Shown here piece after piece: positions 62,373-64,000 of a DNA stretch of 64,000 nt. Source of the DNA: Sabulitectum sp036743055 (GTDB taxonomy: Bacteria; Fermentibacterota; Fermentibacteria; Fermentibacterales; JCC-6). Position 1 is the first letter of the stretch; every line of letters starts with the position of its first letter. A program made the translations under genes and the position numbers. The notes beneath the pieces are model-generated. The model saw nothing but the letters and a program-made list of their open reading frames with translations. It ran no database searches and was not told the origin of the DNA. The stretch covers positions 10,484 through 74,483 of the forward strand of contig DAINQE010000007.1 of NCBI GenBank assembly GCA_036743055.1, written 5' to 3'.

Positions 62373-62401
62373 CTTAACCATTTCATACCGTAATGGTATA
62401 C
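62373..62401 (+). promoter_or_regulatory. Extended -10 promoter with overlapping inverted repeat
   Basis: TTAACC (62373-62378), 17 bases, TATACT (62396-62401) with TGG just before it. ATACC-GTAAT-GGTAT (62384-62398) and ACCATT/AATGGT are nested inverted repeats over the spacer and -10, which could be a repressor operator. Confidence 0.5.
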
Positions 62402-62416
62402 TAAGAGGGAGTATCC

Positions 62417-63010
62417 ATGAAAACTGCTTTCCCCTGTCTCTGGTTTCTGGTTCTCGGAGCCATGGCCGGTACTGTGGTTGTAAATCCGATCGCGGACATG
62501 ACCACAACACCCACAGGCGCGGCAACCACCACCGCTTATGTGGAGATATGCCACAGACCCGCCCATGGGCATCCTGACACCAGGGGGGCCATCGTCTTCG
62601 ACCTTTCAGGTCATGCGGGTTGGACCGCCGAATCAGCAATCCTCAACCTGGACGTGTTCTATCAGAGCGGATGCGGTCTGCCGACCTCATTCAATACCTG
62701 GGCCGCAACGGAGGAGTGGGATGAGACATGGTCCGGAACCCACCTTCAGCAAGGTTCCGACAACTGGGGAATGTTCACCTTCAGCGGAACGGGATGGTAC
62801 CAGATGGACATCACCGACCTCGTGAATGCCTGGCTGTCAGGTTCCGCCAGCAATTATGGTCTTGTTTTCCAGGCGGTGGACAGCAATCAGGCGGAGCACA
62901 GATTTTACTCTAGCAACGCCGTAGATCCCGAGGTTCGCCCCTTCCTTTCAATTACCTTTCCGGAATCATTCGATCAGATGACTTGGACCGCAATAAAGAA
63001 CTCTTTCTAA
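62417..63010 (+). CDS. Secreted DNRLRE-type protein
   Basis: A 197-residue protein with a signal peptide (KTAFPCLWFLVLGAMAG) and one DNRLRE-like jellyroll: RGAIVFDLSGHAG, SAILNLDVFYQSG, WDETWSGTHLQ, GWYQMDITDLVNAWLSG, NYGLVFQAV and PFLSITF follow the family order. Such domains occur in wall-associated and surface proteins. The C-terminus has no sorting domain. It has its own promoter and ends at a bidirectional terminator. Confidence 0.75.
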   Translation: MKTAFPCLWFLVLGAMAGTVVVNPIADMTTTPTGAATTTAYVEICHRPAHGHPDTRGAIVFDLSGHAGWTAESAILNLDVFYQSGCGLPTSFNTWAATEEWDETWSGTHLQQGSDNWGMFTFSGTGWYQMDITDLVNAWLSGSASNYGLVFQAVDSNQAEHRFYSSNAVDPEVRPFLSITFPESFDQMTWTAIKNSF

Positions 63011-63022
63011 CCGCTGTTCGAA

Positions 63023-63052
63023 GAAGCCCCCCGGCTCTCACCGGGGGGCTTC
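63023..63052. terminator. Bidirectional terminator
   Basis: GAAGCCCCCCGG (63023-63034) pairs with CCGGGGGGCTTC (63041-63052), 12 bp with a 6-base loop, between the two convergent genes. T-rich flanks are short on both strands. Confidence 0.75.
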
Positions 63053-63070
63053 CCATTCAGGGCTGCGATA

Positions 63071-64000
63071 CTAGAAGTTGTTCTTCACGTAGTCGTACCC
63101 GGCCTTCACCGCCTTTGCGTTCAGGTCGATGATGGCCTGGCTCTTTCCCTTGAAGAGCTTGGGAAGGAGAGCGATTATGTCCTGGGGATCGAACATGCCC
63201 GTTATTCCCGCATATGCCCCAACGCTCACAAGGCTCTGAACCCTTGTGTTACCCAGTTCGTCGGCAATACCGGTCACAGGAACCGGGAACACGGTAATGT
63301 CACTCCTCTTCGGCTGAACGTCGATCAGAGTGCTGTTGTACATAAGTGTACCGCCGGCAACGATGAACTCCTCGAACTTCTCCATGCTGGGTCTGTTCAT
63401 TGCCATCACCATCGAGGGATGCACAGCTTCAGCGGCTCCTATGGTGCCGTCCTGTATGTTCACGGAGCAGTTGGCGGTTCCGCCCCTCATCTCAGGGCCG
63501 TAGCTGGGAAGCCAGCTTACATTGTAACCGTATTCCAGCGCCACGCTGGCAAGGGCCTGTCCCGTGACCATTATCCCCTGTCCTCCGAAACCTGCCACCC
63601 TGATGGACATCTTGCTGTACTTATCGGAGGCTTCGGGCCTCTTGAAATCAACGTCCTTCTCGCTGGAGATACCCAGCTTGTCCCATACCTGAACGGGATC
63701 CATTACTGGTACGGGCCTTTCGGTGATCTTTGCCTCTTCGCCAAGGTCCCTGTAAACTCCCAGGGGGTAGAGGGGCATCATCTTCTTCTCGACCCAGTCC
63801 ATGGCCTTCGGAGCATCCATCTTCCAGCCGCTGGGACAGGTGGAAAGAACCTCCACGAACTGGAAGCCCTTCTTCTCCTTTGCGTTCTGGATAGCTTTCC
63901 TTACGGCGTTCCTGGTCTTCCTGATATGGGCGGGGTTATGCAGTGAGACCCTCTCGATGTAGTTGGGGGCCGTGAGCTGGCTGAGCACCTCGCACATCTT
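63071..64000 (-). CDS. 2-oxoacid:ferredoxin oxidoreductase, fused beta-gamma subunit (partial)
   Basis: 310 codons running off the window edge. Residues up to about 100 are the C-terminal part of a thiamine-diphosphate beta subunit (SLHNPAHIRKTRNAVRKAIQ, FQFVEVLSTCPSGWKMD). After a linker, a complete gamma domain begins: IRVAGFGGQGIMVTGQALASVAL, SYGPEMRGGTANCSVNI. The enzyme oxidises 2-oxoacids (2-oxoglutarate or branched-chain type) to acyl-CoA and reduces ferredoxin. The beta-gamma fusion is a visible feature; the alpha subunit gene should be upstream, outside the window. Confidence 0.88.
   Translation of the reverse strand, partial: KMCEVLSQLTAPNYIERVSLHNPAHIRKTRNAVRKAIQNAKEKKGFQFVEVLSTCPSGWKMDAPKAMDWVEKKMMPLYPLGVYRDLGEEAKITERPVPVMDPVQVWDKLGISSEKDVDFKRPEASDKYSKMSIRVAGFGGQGIMVTGQALASVALEYGYNVSWLPSYGPEMRGGTANCSVNIQDGTIGAAEAVHPSMVMAMNRPSMEKFEEFIVAGGTLMYNSTLIDVQPKRSDITVFPVPVTGIADELGNTRVQSLVSVGAYAGITGMFDPQDIIALLPKLFKGKSQAIIDLNAKAVKAGYDYVKNNF

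Noticed and set aside
1..64000. tRNA, rRNA, CRISPR, insertion sequences or prophage
   Set aside because: No cloverleaf-like sequence, repeat-spacer array, transposase or phage gene was seen. All intergenic spaces are under about 210 bases and are accounted for by promoters and terminators.

Overview
The window looks like a scaffold from an uncultured Gram-negative bacterium of the FCB group, possibly a Fermentibacteria/Hyd24-12-type lineage. This is inference from gene content; there is no rRNA here to test it. The support is an LptD-like outer-membrane protein, a heptose-pathway HldE, PorV/FadL-like outer-membrane proteins, several secreted proteins ending in a FlgD/T9SS-like C-terminal domain, a gingipain-like protein, heavy use of AGG for arginine, and many TTG/GTG starts. 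The scaffold carries six 100-N gaps of nominal size. One of them (45893-45992) is flanked by an exact 55-base repeat and is an assembly artefact.

Layout. 1-4.5 kb: a tightly coupled biotin operon (bioC-like end, bioD, bioA) that continues into a cysteine hydrolase, a CxxC-less thioredoxin-reductase-like flavoprotein and an RlmN-like radical SAM protein. 4.5-8.3 kb: an unknown protein, an adenosine-deaminase family gene, two tandem small membrane proteins, and a secreted-protein gene with an in-frame UGA followed by a hairpin. 8.3-13 kb: a xanthine dehydrogenase locus (xdhA, xdhB, membrane protein, xdhC). 13-19.4 kb (minus strand): RsmB-type methyltransferase, NifU-like protein, membrane pyrophosphatase, a membrane glycosyltransferase with TPRs, HldE. 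19.5-29 kb (plus strand): DUF3467 protein, YbbR-like protein, unknown anchored protein, RNA polymerase omega-like protein, a double-parvulin lipoprotein, an LpoA-like lipoprotein, a ROK kinase, LptD, HU. This is largely an envelope-biogenesis block.

29-34.5 kb: a GT2 glycosyltransferase and a polyprenyl-phosphate sugar transferase (surface glycan), a small coiled-coil secreted protein, then thioredoxin, thioredoxin reductase and a PDO-like protein, and a probable outer-membrane protein. 34.5-38.6 kb: TldE, TldD, an RseC-like protein, a GGCT-like protein and a small outer-membrane protein. 38.8-43.1 kb: a visibly AT-richer island with two secreted proteins, the second with a sorting-type C-terminus. 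43.1-46.9 kb (minus): a two-subunit FAD amine dehydrogenase (proline/sarcosine type) and a zinc-ribbon protein. 47-52.9 kb: an EF-G paralogue, an anchored unknown, a gingipain-like protein and another secreted protein. 52.9-62.3 kb (minus): ComM/YifB ATPase, cyclophilin, leucyl-tRNA synthetase, a PAS/GAF protein with a degenerate kinase-like end, and two paralogous outer-membrane proteins. 62.4 kb to the end: a DNRLRE-type secreted protein and a partial beta-gamma fused 2-oxoacid:ferredoxin oxidoreductase.

The genome is very compact. Co-directional genes commonly overlap by 1-4 bases (ATGA, GTGA, TTGA, TAATG), and convergent genes abut or overlap. No stretch over 300 bases lacks a gene. I saw no tRNA, rRNA, CRISPR array or insertion sequence. 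The most interesting leads are the in-frame UGA with a bSECIS-like hairpin at 7825-7857, the flavoprotein/radical-SAM pair attached to the biotin operon, and hairpins that sequester ribosome binding sites in front of two purine-catabolism genes.
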